Positions 35,189-46,500 of a stretch of 64,000 bases of DNA are shown in pieces (position 1 is the stretch's first letter; each line of letters begins with the position of its first letter). A program made the position numbers and the translations under genes. The notes under the pieces are model-generated. The model saw only the letters and a program-made list of their open reading frames with translations, searched no databases and was not told the DNA's origin. The DNA lies in NCBI GenBank assembly GCA_027559495.1, contig JAMXSV010000004.1:919001-983000 (forward strand), given 5' to 3'. The DNA is from Aurifilum marmelostoma (lineage: Eukaryota; Ascomycota; Sordariomycetes; Diaporthales; Cryphonectriaceae).

Positions 35189-36367
35189 GGCGACGCAGAT
35201 GAAGATGAGAGGGAGACGGGTTGGTTTATGTAGCGTTCGGTCTTCAGAAGGACGAAGTTCATGTAAGGAGGCCAGGGAATCTGTCCATCAGGACCAACCA
35301 TTACGCGCGCGCTGGGGTATCGTGGACGCGAAGCGGGGCAAGCTCAGGAAGATGTCAGCAGAGAGGAGAGATGAGTTATGGGCGCCGTGTGGTCCGAGCT
35401 TAAAACGGACCATGCAGCTTTCTGGCACGCGCACGCGGGCTCTACCTTTGAAGGGAAGGGCCCACCGCCTTGAGCGGTATGGCCCACATTTACCCTATAC
35501 CCACCGAATCCACGCACGACCCTTGATTACTGTGTTAAAGTGTCTAGCCTGACTCTCCTCCGTTTTACTTACCAAGTACATATAAATCACTAATCACTAC
35601 TAAGCCTGACAGCTGTATTTATATTTCGTTTATTTTTAGATAAATTCAAACTTTATACGCTTCTTGCCACTTCTATGCCCCAGCCCTCTGTTTCTTCTCA
35701 TTGAAAGATAGCCGTCGGAAACCAGCAGGGGCTGACCCCCCATATCGATGTCCGAAGATGACTCGTCCTAGACTCACATAGTAATTATTCACAGTGGGAA
35801 ATCATGCCGTATAACGACTTCTACCACTCGCGCTCAAGCCTTCAGCCTTCTCAGCCTGCGAAGTATCTGACAAGGGTAGAAGGGGGCTCTGCTACAATAT
35901 CTTATATGCAGCTCTACTCATCGTTCTGCCCTGCCGCGGGCCACCAATTCTATGCCCCCCACCCACGCCTGGATCCCTGTCGATCGGCTACTTACCCCCT
36001 CCATTGCCGTAGAGTAGTGCGGGGTAGTGGTACCTGAAGAACAGGTGTGTCTTGTAGGGATATGTGAGGTACACCACCTGTACGTGTGCTGACTTGGGCC
36101 ACACTCATGACCTTGCTGGGATGAGCTGCAGCAGCATCACACTCAGTAAGCTCCTCCATCAATGCGGTGGGGTTGGGATGATGCTTTTTACCGAGCTTCC
36201 TCATCCTTCCCAACAAGAGACATGTTGGACATAAAGAGACTCTTCAACCCTCTTCATTCTTCTACTTCTTGTTCTTCTTCTTTTTCTTCTTCTTCTTGGT
36301 GATTGGAGGGCGTCGTCACCATGATATTCCAGTCCATACCCATCAGTACCATCACACCGACGACAAC
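35189..36367. other. Divergent intergenic region
   Basis: It lies between the 5' ends of the DUF7924-type gene and the acyl-CoA synthetase and should hold both promoters. An AT-rich patch spans 35570-35660. A TTC/TCT-rich leader (36241-36300) immediately precedes the synthetase. No separate gene is seen. Confidence 0.6.
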
Positions 36368-38410
36368 ATGCTGCCTCTGAACGCTGCAAGAATCATATGC
36401 GGCTGTTGGCGGCATGCGGGATGCCTCCGAGTCGGTTTCGCATCCCAACAGACGAGGCTGTCGACCACCAGTAGTCTGACACACAGCATCTCCCGGGGCT
36501 CCGACGAACCTCCCCTCCTCCATGAACTCGTGGGCCATAACCTCAAGCGGATGGCGTCGCAGCACGGCCACCGTCCCGCCGTCATTGCGAGAACAGCCTC
36601 GGGGGAAGAGACGATCCTCAGCTACACGGCGCTCGACAAAGACTCGGACGCCCTCGCTCTGTCACTGCGAACGCGGTTGGGTGTGAATCATGGCGACAGG
36701 GTGGCCGTCAGCCTCGGTAACACTGTCGAGCACGCAACCTTGACCTACGCCCTCTTCAAACTCGGTGCCATCCTCGTGCCCCTGAACCCGGCCTTCAACG
36801 CCACCCAGGTCGCCGCCGCCCTCTCGCACCTGGCAGTCGAGGTCCTCATCATAGGCGCTGTCTCTGATCGGGCGTACAGGCCGGGCCAGGGGCGCGACAA
36901 CCTCGAGCTGTTGCGGGCGCTCGTGCCGGACCTGCAATCGGGAAAGGTCGAGAGCCCAGACGTGCCCACGCTGCGCAAGATCGTGGTGCTGGACAACACG
37001 GATTGTCATCCTGCCTCAGTCATCCGTCTCGCAGAGCACCCTTCGCTCATGCCCTACACGACACTGGCGACCTTGTCCTTAGAATCTTCGCCTCCCGACA
37101 CACTCGCCGCCCCAGCCGTTCCCCCAGAAGTCACCACGGGAACCCCGCGCGACCCAGACGAAATTATCAACATCCAGTTCACCTCCGGCACGACCTCTCA
37201 CCCTAAAGCCGCAACCCTCACCCACACAAATATACTGAACAATGGCTACCTGATCGGGAGGCGCATGGGTTTGGTTCCCGGCGACCGTATCGTCTGTCCG
37301 CCGCCTCTGTTTCACTGCTTCGGGAGCGTTCTCGGGCTCATGGCCACGGCGACGTCTGGTGCGGCCATCCTCTTCCCTTCTCCTGCCTTTGATCCCGTGG
37401 CGAGTCTTCGGATGGCCATCGACCACCGCGCGACCGGTCTCTACGGTGTGCCGACCATGTTCGTCTCCATGCTCGAGGCACTCGAGGACACAGCCGGCTC
37501 TTTCACGGCGGACGAGGCGCGGCAGCTTCCACAACACCTGCTCAAGGGCATCGCCGCCGGGTCGTCGGTGCCCGAGTCGCTCATGCGCAAGTTATACGAG
37601 AAGCTGGGCCTCGAGGAACTGGTCATCTGCTACGGCATGACGGAGACGAGCCCCGTCTCGTGCATGACGACGCCCACAGACCAGCTGGACAAGAGGACCA
37701 GCACCGTAGGGAAGGTGATGCCGCACACAACTGTCAAGATCGTGGACCCGACCGACAGGCGCAGGGTCGTGCCCATCGGCCAGCGCGGCGAGCTGGCGGC
37801 CAGCGGATACCTCGTCATGAAGGGCTATTGGGGATACAAGGGCGAGACGGAGGGGATGCGCATTTTTGAGCCTGATGAGGAGAAACAGACAGGAGAGAAG
37901 TGGTTGTACAGCGGGGACGAGGCCACCATGTCTGAGGATGGCTATGTCGCTATCACGGGCCGCATCAAGGACCTCATCATTCGGGGCGGTGAGAACATTC
38001 ATCCGCTCGAGATCGAAAACGTCCTCTTCCAGCACCCCTTGATTTCCGAGGCCTCCGTCGTCGGCGTTCCCGATCCGAAGCTGGGCGAAGCCGTGTGTGC
38101 TTTCGTCTTGCCCAGCGCTGGCGTCGTAGTCACCCAAGGGGAGGAGGAAGGCGTGAAGCGAGAGGAGGAGCTCACCACAGCGGCCACCACCACTCTGAGC
38201 GAGAAGGACAGCCAACCACCGACCCTGTCCCCCACCTTGAGCAAGGAAGATGTCCGCGCCTGGGTGCGATCCCGGCTGAGTGGTCATCTGGTGCCACGGT
38301 ACATTTTCTGGACCGACGACTATCCCAAGACGGCCAGTGGCAAGATCCAAAAGTTCAAGCTGCGCGATGCAGCCATCGACATGCTCCGAGACATGCAGAA
38401 GGAGGATTAA
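36368..38410 (+). CDS. AMP-forming acyl-CoA synthetase, probably mitochondrial
   Basis: A single-exon gene of 680 residues. It activates a carboxylic acid, probably medium- or short/branched-chain fatty acid, to acyl-AMP and then acyl-CoA. Motifs run in order: the ATP-binding P-loop FTSGTTSHPK (271-280, with Ser-His where Gly-x is usual), CYGMTETSP (421-429), WLYSGDEATMSEDGY (about 512-526), GRIKDLIIRGGENIHPLEIE (531-550) and the catalytic Lys659 in PKTASGKIQK. The first 35 residues (MLPLNAARIICGCWRHAGCL onward) are basic, lack acids and precede LSTTSS, which suggests a mitochondrial presequence. The start is the ATG at 36368; the open frame upstream is a TTC-rich leader. About 45 extra Glu/Thr/Pro-rich residues (590-630) sit in the C-terminal lid domain. 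Exact chain length preference cannot be read from sequence. Confidence 0.9.
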   Translation: MLPLNAARIICGCWRHAGCLRVGFASQQTRLSTTSSLTHSISRGSDEPPLLHELVGHNLKRMASQHGHRPAVIARTASGEETILSYTALDKDSDALALSLRTRLGVNHGDRVAVSLGNTVEHATLTYALFKLGAILVPLNPAFNATQVAAALSHLAVEVLIIGAVSDRAYRPGQGRDNLELLRALVPDLQSGKVESPDVPTLRKIVVLDNTDCHPASVIRLAEHPSLMPYTTLATLSLESSPPDTLAAPAVPPEVTTGTPRDPDEIINIQFTSGTTSHPKAATLTHTNILNNGYLIGRRMGLVPGDRIVCPPPLFHCFGSVLGLMATATSGAAILFPSPAFDPVASLRMAIDHRATGLYGVPTMFVSMLEALEDTAGSFTADEARQLPQHLLKGIAAGSSVPESLMRKLYEKLGLEELVICYGMTETSPVSCMTTPTDQLDKRTSTVGKVMPHTTVKIVDPTDRRRVVPIGQRGELAASGYLVMKGYWGYKGETEGMRIFEPDEEKQTGEKWLYSGDEATMSEDGYVAITGRIKDLIIRGGENIHPLEIENVLFQHPLISEASVVGVPDPKLGEAVCAFVLPSAGVVVTQGEEEGVKREEELTTAATTTLSEKDSQPPTLSPTLSKEDVRAWVRSRLSGHLVPRYIFWTDDYPKTASGKIQKFKLRDAAIDMLRDMQKED

Positions 38411-41400
38411 AAGTACGCGTGCATATACTCTAAAGGGTGCACCATTCTGTGGCCCTGCGATATTTCAGCCATGCTTTCTCGCTTTGCCGGCTGATGTTGA
38501 AAATGTACAAGGTCTAGCACATCTCTGGTCCGTCCGTGGCAGGTGAGGAGGTAGAGGGGGACGAGGACCGAGCCGCCAGGCACAAGGCACTGCATTTTAG
38601 AGGGACACATCTGCCTCGTGAACCACTGGTCTAGCTCGGGCCCTCTATGCAGGTCTGAGGATGCTGTTCCCATGCCGAACATAGCAGAAAACAGGCTGGT
38701 GACTCTACCACTGGTATTTGCTCTCCCTGTTTTTCGGTGTTCAAAATTCAGCCATGAAAACATTTTCAAACAACGATGGCCGTGCGCGAAGTGACGTGCG
38801 GAACAGGATATACCTTCTCACACCGAGCCCTTGGATCGATCCTCTTTGCCATTTTTCAACCCCCCCCCCCGGGCTGCGATGCGGCCCTCTCGTAGCAACA
38901 GCCTCATCATGTTCACCTTTCCTAGACTTCTTCCTTTCCTCTCCTTATCCCGGTCCCAGGATCATCGACATCACAATATTGTATGGAGAGGTGCTGTAAA
39001 TTTTACGCAAACAGAGCCAAAAGCCCTAAGATCACCATGGTAAATCATATAGAACGTGCTGTTTTGTCTGTCGCATATAAGGGTAGGGTGGGGGCCGTCA
39101 ACATGTCTGACTCTCACATCGTTTGCTGCCGCAACTTGATCGTCGCCCAATCTCCATATTCTTCTAGAATGCTCACAGGCAATAGCAATCATCCCCGTGT
39201 CGTGAAGCAGGAACGCAAGCGGTGGTCATCCTCCTGCCCAAAAAGTTGCCGAGGCTCAGTGGGCTTCACGAAACGTGAGAAACGGCAGTGTCGTCTCACA
39301 CGCATTCCGGTGGCTCTGCATCGGAACGTAAAGAAACCCGTTGGTCGCGGCGGAGAAAATCACTGCGAATAGCTGTGCGAGTGGTAGATGCGTCAGAGGA
39401 CGAAGCCAATACCTGTACCGTCTAGATTTCACCGCTTCGTGTTGACGAGAAGGAAACTCCCTTCGCTGTTCGAGATACCCGTGGTGCAGAACAGTGGTCG
39501 GCCGTTGGCAGCCGCTTCTCCCATTCCACATCTGCGGTCGGCTGCTGCTGTTGCACTGAAAGCAACATCAAGCCTTTGTAGTGGAATATGGGAACGGAGC
39601 TTGTTAGTGTCTACATTCAAAGATCCAAAAGAAAAAAAAAAGGAAGAGTATGTGAGAAGAATACCCTTCAATATGATGCCGGGCGCTAGACGCACTTGAG
39701 CACGAGATGGGAACAAGCAGAACAAAATCGCAGTCCTGATCTCTCACGACTGAGAAGATTCAGATCCCGCGTCGCCAAACAGGACCTTCAACCTCGAGTA
39801 TCTCAAAGAAACCAAATTCCTGAAAGACATCATGTGTCTTCGGGTGCTTGTAGGCTGATTTTGTGCATGGGAAACCAGTCTCGGCGATGAGGTCCACACC
39901 CAGCAGATCTGGCGCGACTTGACGACCCTGAAAAGGCAACTGACAGTGGCAACCTTGAGCCTGTAAGAATGGGAGCGAGGGGACAGATACAGTGGAATGA
40001 TGGGGGGAGTGGACGCCTGCTCCACATCGATCCGACCGACCTCTAGGGTATGATTTTACACTGGTCACCCTAGATCTGGGGCAGATTCTGGGGTAGCCCT
40101 CAGTGACTTTTGAGTGATGAACTGCAAGATCTCATTGATCCGGGCGTATAATTGATTGCAAAAGGTCTCGATTCAGAACAAGAAGTAGCAGGGCAGGGCA
40201 ATCATGTACCGTGGTGATTTATCTGTTCGTCCTGCATTCAAACCGTACGTAAGGCAGTGGGTGGACTGGGCTGCGGAATCACCCAGCCTCGGCTGACTGA
40301 GCCTATAAGAAGCAGCAATAAAATAAGGTCACCGCCCGCACCTGATCTAAATAACGTCTGAACCTTCTGAGAAAGTACGCATGGTTGTTGGATAGTGACA
40401 AAAGAAGTATCAAGGGAAAGAGTGTGAAACACGGTATTAGTCCGTGTGTAGACCATCTGGTGGTCTTCAATGTGCTGATCCACATCGACATATCCAGCTG
40501 CTGGGGATGTACTGGACACCGCGAAGTGACTAGAGACAACTTAAGGGGAGTAGTTGCGCCAAGGTCAACCCCGTACCCCCACCTCAGCATCACCCACCAT
40601 CGGCTGTAATTCAATCATTATCCTGTAACCCTTGCGTTGGGAGAACACAAAAGCACAAGTAGTCATGTGCTTCATATGTCCAAGAACTTCAGAGAGGCGC
40701 CGGCGTCGACTGTGCCTCTTCTGGCTCTCCTCTCCTCTTCTCTGGTCTTCATGCAAAGGAAGCTCCGTGGGCCTCGGTACATGAGGCGAAACCCTCTTAT
40801 TGCTCGGTACTTTAGCCATGACAGGCAGAACGTCTGGACAAAGTCGCTTACAAAAATTTTTTGAACACACTGTATTAACCAATTTTTGATAGCTACTATA
40901 CATGTCAGACACGCAACGGCAGCAGAGGAAGAGGCCATCAAGACAGCCTGCTTTGACGGAGACCGCGGACAAGAAGCCAAAATGCCACTCAGTCCTTCTC
41001 CTGGCTCCCCCTTCTTCAGGATCTAGACACGACAAAAGCCAGGTTGAAGCACACAAACACACCTCTACAGAGGAGCAGAGTACCCAGGTCCGTTTTCGGA
41101 AGGAAATAATATCGTCAAGTCATGGCCTCAAAGTAAGGCGTTCCCAAGACTACCAATAACAACGCCAAAGAAAGGTGTATTGGATTGGGCAGTGATATGA
41201 GGGGAGGGGTTGTGCATTGAAAGTGTGGCCGCTGTGCCTTGGCAGTATTGTTGCCAACAAGAGCAGCAAGCGATGAGTCCACAAGGCACGCAAATTTGTG
41301 GTGATGTGTGGCGTGGCGGCGCTGGGAGGGGGAGGGAAACGAAAAAAACAGAAAAAAAAGAAAGAAAGAAAGAAAGAAAAGAAAACAATAATAAGGGAGC

Positions 41401-41744
41401 AGAATAGAACAAGATATTGCAAAAGTCAAAGACACACTTGTCGAGACTGCAATCCGTTGTGATTGCAGGCATAGACATCCAATCCTTTTGTCCCTTGGAG
41501 AACGCGTCCACCAGTGTCCGGAGATGTGTGTGATGGTCTGTCTGTAGATCCAGACGCACGCGGAAATGTCATACCTAGAGAATATTTTGCAATGGCGCCG
41601 AAGAAGACATCCACTGTCGTAAATGGTTCTTCTCACGGCTGTGAGCTATTTCTCTCTTTGTTTGGCAAGAGAATCGTGAGTGAGAAATGCTTGAAGTGAT
41701 TCGGAACGAAGCAAAGACGGCAGGATTCGACAAGGGCTCAGCCG
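38411..41744. other. Intergenic, no gene seen
   Basis: 3.3 kb without a supportable gene. It contains a C-run near 38861-38870, an A-run near 39629-39640 and a GAAA microsatellite at 41341-41383. Frames are short and overlap on both strands. Confidence 0.55.
41341..41383. repeat. (GAAA)n microsatellite
   Basis: Imperfect gaaa and a-rich units about 40 bases long, in intergenic DNA between the synthetase and the gene at 41745. Confidence 0.8.
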
Positions 41745-43582
41745 CTAGCTGTCCGCGGTCACCACGCCGGACTGATCAGGAGTAGCAGCTAGCTCGTCAG
41801 CCTTCTTCTGCTGCTGCCTGTTCTTCGAGACAGATTCCAGCTGCTGCACGGCGCCGCGGATGGCGCCGAGCCTCGGGCCCGCACCCCAGAGGAGGATTCT
41901 CTTGATGTATCTCTTAAGAAGCAGATACCGCCGCTGGTCATGGAGTTCAAAAGAGTCAAGAACTGTTACCTTGACAGTGTTGTTGCCGCAGTTCCATGCG
42001 ACGAAGAGCCGGGCCGAAGTGCTGCCCACGGCAACCATGAAGACGGGCTTTTCGACAAGCTGGGGCGGAGGAGTGCACCACTTGTTCAGCAGCTCGTTAA
42101 GGCGGAAGATTATGCTGGTATGAGATGCCGCGTACTCGAAGCACCGCATCACGGCGCTCGACAGGCTCGCAGGCAAGGTAGGTTCTTCTGCGAATTCGAC
42201 GAGGAGGAACGGATACCCCATGTGCTCGTCACTGAGCTGCAACGCAACCTCCTTGCGCACAAAGTCTTGCTGGCTCGGGGGAAATGCGTGCGGGCTATAT
42301 CCGTACCACAGGTTCGGACCGTTCTCCGTCGAATGCCTGTCTGCGCGGTTCACGCACTCTTGGGGCCTAAGTCTAGGGAACATGTTGAGAACGAAGTACT
42401 GCGTGATATCGGGTGCTGTAGATCTCGGTCGTGACATTGCCCTCAGTCTTCTAACGCCTGATGCGGCATGACGAATATCTCTGACTGAAAGAGCTTCGTT
42501 GAGATCCGTCTCGACGCGTTCGACTGCCTCCTGGATGCCCTCGGGAAATGGCGAGCTGAGATACCAGTTGATGGTGTGTTTGGGGTCCAGGCGCTGACGA
42601 GCATCACCGTCCGTGTCCGCACCAAGATCGATCACATTGAGACCGTCGGCCTCTTGACGTGGGACAGTCAGTCGCCCAGTGCTGGCCTCAGTCGCCTTGT
42701 TATTGGCACTGGTGTTGTCATTGGTGTGGTCATCAGTGTCGCCGTGGGTGCTGCCGTTGGCGCTCCCGTTGTGGTTGCCATTGCTGCCGCCATCCTTGCT
42801 GCTATCGTTGTTGTCGCCCTTGTTGTTGCCAGCGTCGCTGTCATTGTCATCCTCTTTGGGAGTATGAGGGGCGTATGGCCTGGGTAGATGGCCGTCTGAG
42901 CGGCAGAATTCTGCCCGGATTGTATCTTCAGACATTCCCAGTTCTGGGGCGCTGCGAACAGCCCTTGGAATCAGGACAAGAGGGCCACCTGGGTTAATGG
43001 CGTCGGTAAAGGTCTCGATGAAAGGAGCAGGTGGCAGCTCAGGGCGGATAGGCGTTGGCTGGTGTAGGATGATTGTCTGATCCATATCTCTTGGGTCAGC
43101 AGGCCGGCCTGTCCATGGACTGAAGAGTTAGTCTCGATACTTACCAGCTGACGATGAGCCATCGGCTCTGCCGCCTGAGACTCGACGGCAGGGTGTGGCG
43201 TGTCCGTCGTCTGGTCTCGTTGGGTCCTCTTGGCCGGTGAATGGCCGTCCTCGGTGGCTTCAGAAAGCCTTCTCTTGATGCGCCGCGCTGACGCCTCCCC
43301 GTGAACAGCTTGTCCACGGTCCGTGGAACTAGCGTTTGCAGATGCCTCCTGGGCCTCTGTCCACATGTGACAAGTCAGCCATTACATTGTGTTGTATGCG
43401 GGTCACCATGTCCTATCGATAGAAGTGCACATACCTAGTCCTGCAGCAACTACCTGAGTCTCAGCGTTCTCGGCGTCCGAGGACTGAGTCCGCCTGGCCA
43501 GAGAACTGCGGACGCAGTTGATGGCACATGCGCGAACCTCTTTGACAGGGGAGGAGTGAGCGTCGAGGTCTCGGAGGCCCAT
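41745..43582 (-). CDS. PD-(D/E)XK-like fungal protein with degenerate active site, 3 exons
   Basis: Exons 43435-43582, 43145-43356 and 41745-43076 join in frame (donors GTATGT and GTAAGT; acceptors GGACAG and GATCAG) to 563 residues. The N-terminal 120 residues are polar with a bipartite basic patch (RRIKRRL and PAKRTQR), suggesting nuclear location. Residues about 196-247 are an Asn/Asp/Gly/Ser-rich tract. The folded part has NLWYGYSPHAF (about 375-385) and YPFLLVEFAEE (about 408-418), the positions where relatives carry a Tyr-rich element and the E-x-K active-site strand. Here Glu414 is kept but Ala replaces the expected Lys, so catalysis is doubtful. The last 40 residues are a Gln/Lys-rich helix and tail. 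It is assigned by resemblance to the family of the genes at 33625 and 54191. Function is unknown. Confidence 0.7.
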
Positions 43583-46500
43583 GACGACGAAGCTTTAGGG
43601 TAAGGGTTTGTGTGTGTGTGTGTTTGTGTACGTACTGTAAAGACAATTCAGGATGCTATCAAGTGCCCAAGCTGACAGACAGCAGAGAGATGCGAATTAC
43701 CAAAAAACAGGAAGTATTCTAAGTATTGATGTTCCTCATGGGTTGTTCTTCTTGGGAGAAGAGGGGGAGAGAAGAAGAAAGAGAGAGAAATGAAAAGCTC
43801 TTGGAAACAGAGCGATAAAGAGGGGGGACGCGCTCGCCAGATGGCAATGGTATGGCTGGGATCGACATGCTGTGCTATAATGGGCGGGAAGAGGCAAGGA
43901 AAATGTGGATGGTGCGTGTGACTCTGCTGCATTGCAGCGCAGCAGCAGCTGTTGTGTAACCGGTCTCCGATAGGCGTGGCATCATCAATCATCCTGTCCG
44001 GTCAATTGAAAATAAATGGGACCATGACCGGATGAATGGACACCCGGCTGTCTGCTCCCGCTGGCGTCCTGATCACTCTCATCTGCCGTGCACAACAAAA
44101 AGACGCGCCAGTGAATAGAGAAACAACAAGCCTGCAAGAGAGAGAAACAACGTGTTTGAGGTAGGCCAGAATCGGTGCCTGCTCTGTGGGACAAAGTTCT
44201 GATCAGGGCCGGGTCGCAATTGGTGAGGAGCCCGTGCGCAGCACAGTCATCGGGTGGAGGGTACGGAGAGAAGTGATAATGCTCGCCTCGTCTGCAGCTA
44301 CCCGTGGCTGGGTGTGCCTTCTTTTCGCCACCTCAGTCGTGGCCGGCCGCAACCTCTGTTAAACGGCGTCGGGAGCCGCCATGGTCGATCAGGCTGCCCA
44401 GCTATGCTCGTCTTTTCGGCTTCGCCATCCATACACCCATGCCCCCAGTCTATAGCATATTGCACACATTGCCGTGCGTCGGTGCCACCCGCAGTGCATG
44501 GGTAAAGGCCAGCTCTGTTTCGTGTTCTTGTGATGCGACGTTCCCGCAGCATGCGAAATCGCCGCTTCCATAAGGCTCCATGGTGACGGCGCACACTGAT
44601 AGACCCTGCCGTAGATACCATGTGTGGTATCATCGAGAGGGGGCAGCTGCCTTCTTCTCGCATGTTGTGCAAGCTCACCATGCAGGCCTTGCAGGAATGG
44701 CCCGCATGCTGCGCCCAATGAAGTTGCAGAAATAACGAGGGGCTGGAAAGTCAGGAGCAACTCGCTCTCGTATATGCCACATCCCGGATCGTCAGTGCTG
44801 CTCATTGCGACCCTTGCTTCAATACCATCTGTGACCATGTCTCAGCAATCATTTCATCGTTGTGGCATCTTGTGATATTTTCTTTTGGGGAGAGGGGAGG
44901 AAGGTGGTGTTGGAAGGAGAATGGCGGGAGGTGGTTGGTGACCAATTGCGGTGATGACTGGGGATATTTCCTACACCTGCTGGCAGGTTGCTGGAAGGGC
45001 ACAAATGCGTCGCTCAAGCATATGGGCCTCCTGGCTACAGTACAGTACCTCATTTACTGTATGTATGTATGCGTTGTCGCTGTGGCTTGTGGCTTCATGC
45101 CCGAAGCAACCATCCGCCCTCTGCCCCACCTTTCTCTCCTCCGTGATCAGCTGCTGATCTCTTCTTGTCCAATTGGTGCGCGCCTTGCCATCAATGGGAA
45201 AGGGGAAGAAAAAAGGAGGTCTTGAGGCTTGGTGAGTGCGATGTTGTCGTGCACCTCTCGAAAGCATAAACTGGTAACTCCTTCCAGGCAAGGCGCTGTT
45301 CGGCCCCCCCCCCCGGCGGTGATGGCCATAGCTGGAACCTGCTGGCCTGCATGCATGCGGTCCCAACCCCGCTGGCCCAGGCCTAGATTTCCAGCACCGG
45401 AGGGGTGTGGCCCAGGTGGGATGGCCCCGTAACCGAAAGGCATTGCTGTTGCCTCCAGATGTAGCACAGGTAAATTCTTGGGTTGCAATTGATGCACGCA
45501 GCCTAGTCGCCATGTCGTAATGAGTTGATCTCTCGGCCTTTTTGTCGCCGCCTGAAAGCCTTGAGAAACACCTTGGCCTCGTGAGAAATGAGTGGGGTTG
45601 AAGGGGAAAAGTCTTTTTCGTACATCTGTCGGCTCGGGACGATGGATTGGCCTCATGGTCAATCTGCACTCAAAAATGGAAGTCAGTCGTCGTCATTGAT
45701 GTTGCATCGTACATGTCTCACGCCTGCACGGTGACCGCGTCGAGCGCGTTCCTACAGTAGACCAAGGTAGCCACAACATGAGCCCACGACCTTGGTCGTG
45801 TTCGCCCGGGCGTCTGATGACGCTATTCCATTGGCCTATCTGAGGCTGTCGTGCTCGGGTGCATCGCGGCGGGAGGGCCAGAGAGATGGAGAGAGAAAAA
45901 AGTACACCTGTGCGTAAGCTCGGTTAGCCCCGATGCGGTTGAGGCGCGGCTGTAGACACGACGTACGCCATGGACTGCTCATGCGTTTTGTTCTTCGGTG
46001 AGAAAAGAGTGGTGGCTTTAAGCAGGCATCCGCCAAGTCGATGCTGAGGTTCTGTACTGTGAAGAATGATTGCAATCGGAAACTTCCCCACCTTCCCCCT
46101 TTTTTTCGTTTCCCGGTCAGGCGAAATGGTGAGAAGGTTCTTATCGGGAAGGGGCTGCCAGCACAGGGCTACTGCTGTGCTGGTGAGGCTAATCATGCCC
46201 TCCCCAGTCACGAACATTGCTCAAAGGATCAGCACTTTGCCCGCCTTTTCAACGATGAGTCGCCGGCCCGTCAAGAAAAGAATCAAAAAAAAATAGGAGA
46301 ACGAAAAAAAAGAAAAAGCCTCGAATTTTCAAATTAAATACTTATGAGTCAATCATTCACTCAGTACTCTATTCTGACCTAATTACTGCCGCCTCGAAAA
46401 CTTTAGGCAAGCAAATTCAGCATCCAGGTCTTCCATCCCCGCCTTTCCCGGTGGGGGAAAACAAGACAGGGGTCACCATGCCAAAGACTGGAACACCTCG

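Noticed and set aside
37592..38350. 252-codon minus-strand frame within the acyl-CoA synthetase
   Set aside because: Antisense to a clear enzyme; open only because of GC-rich codon use.
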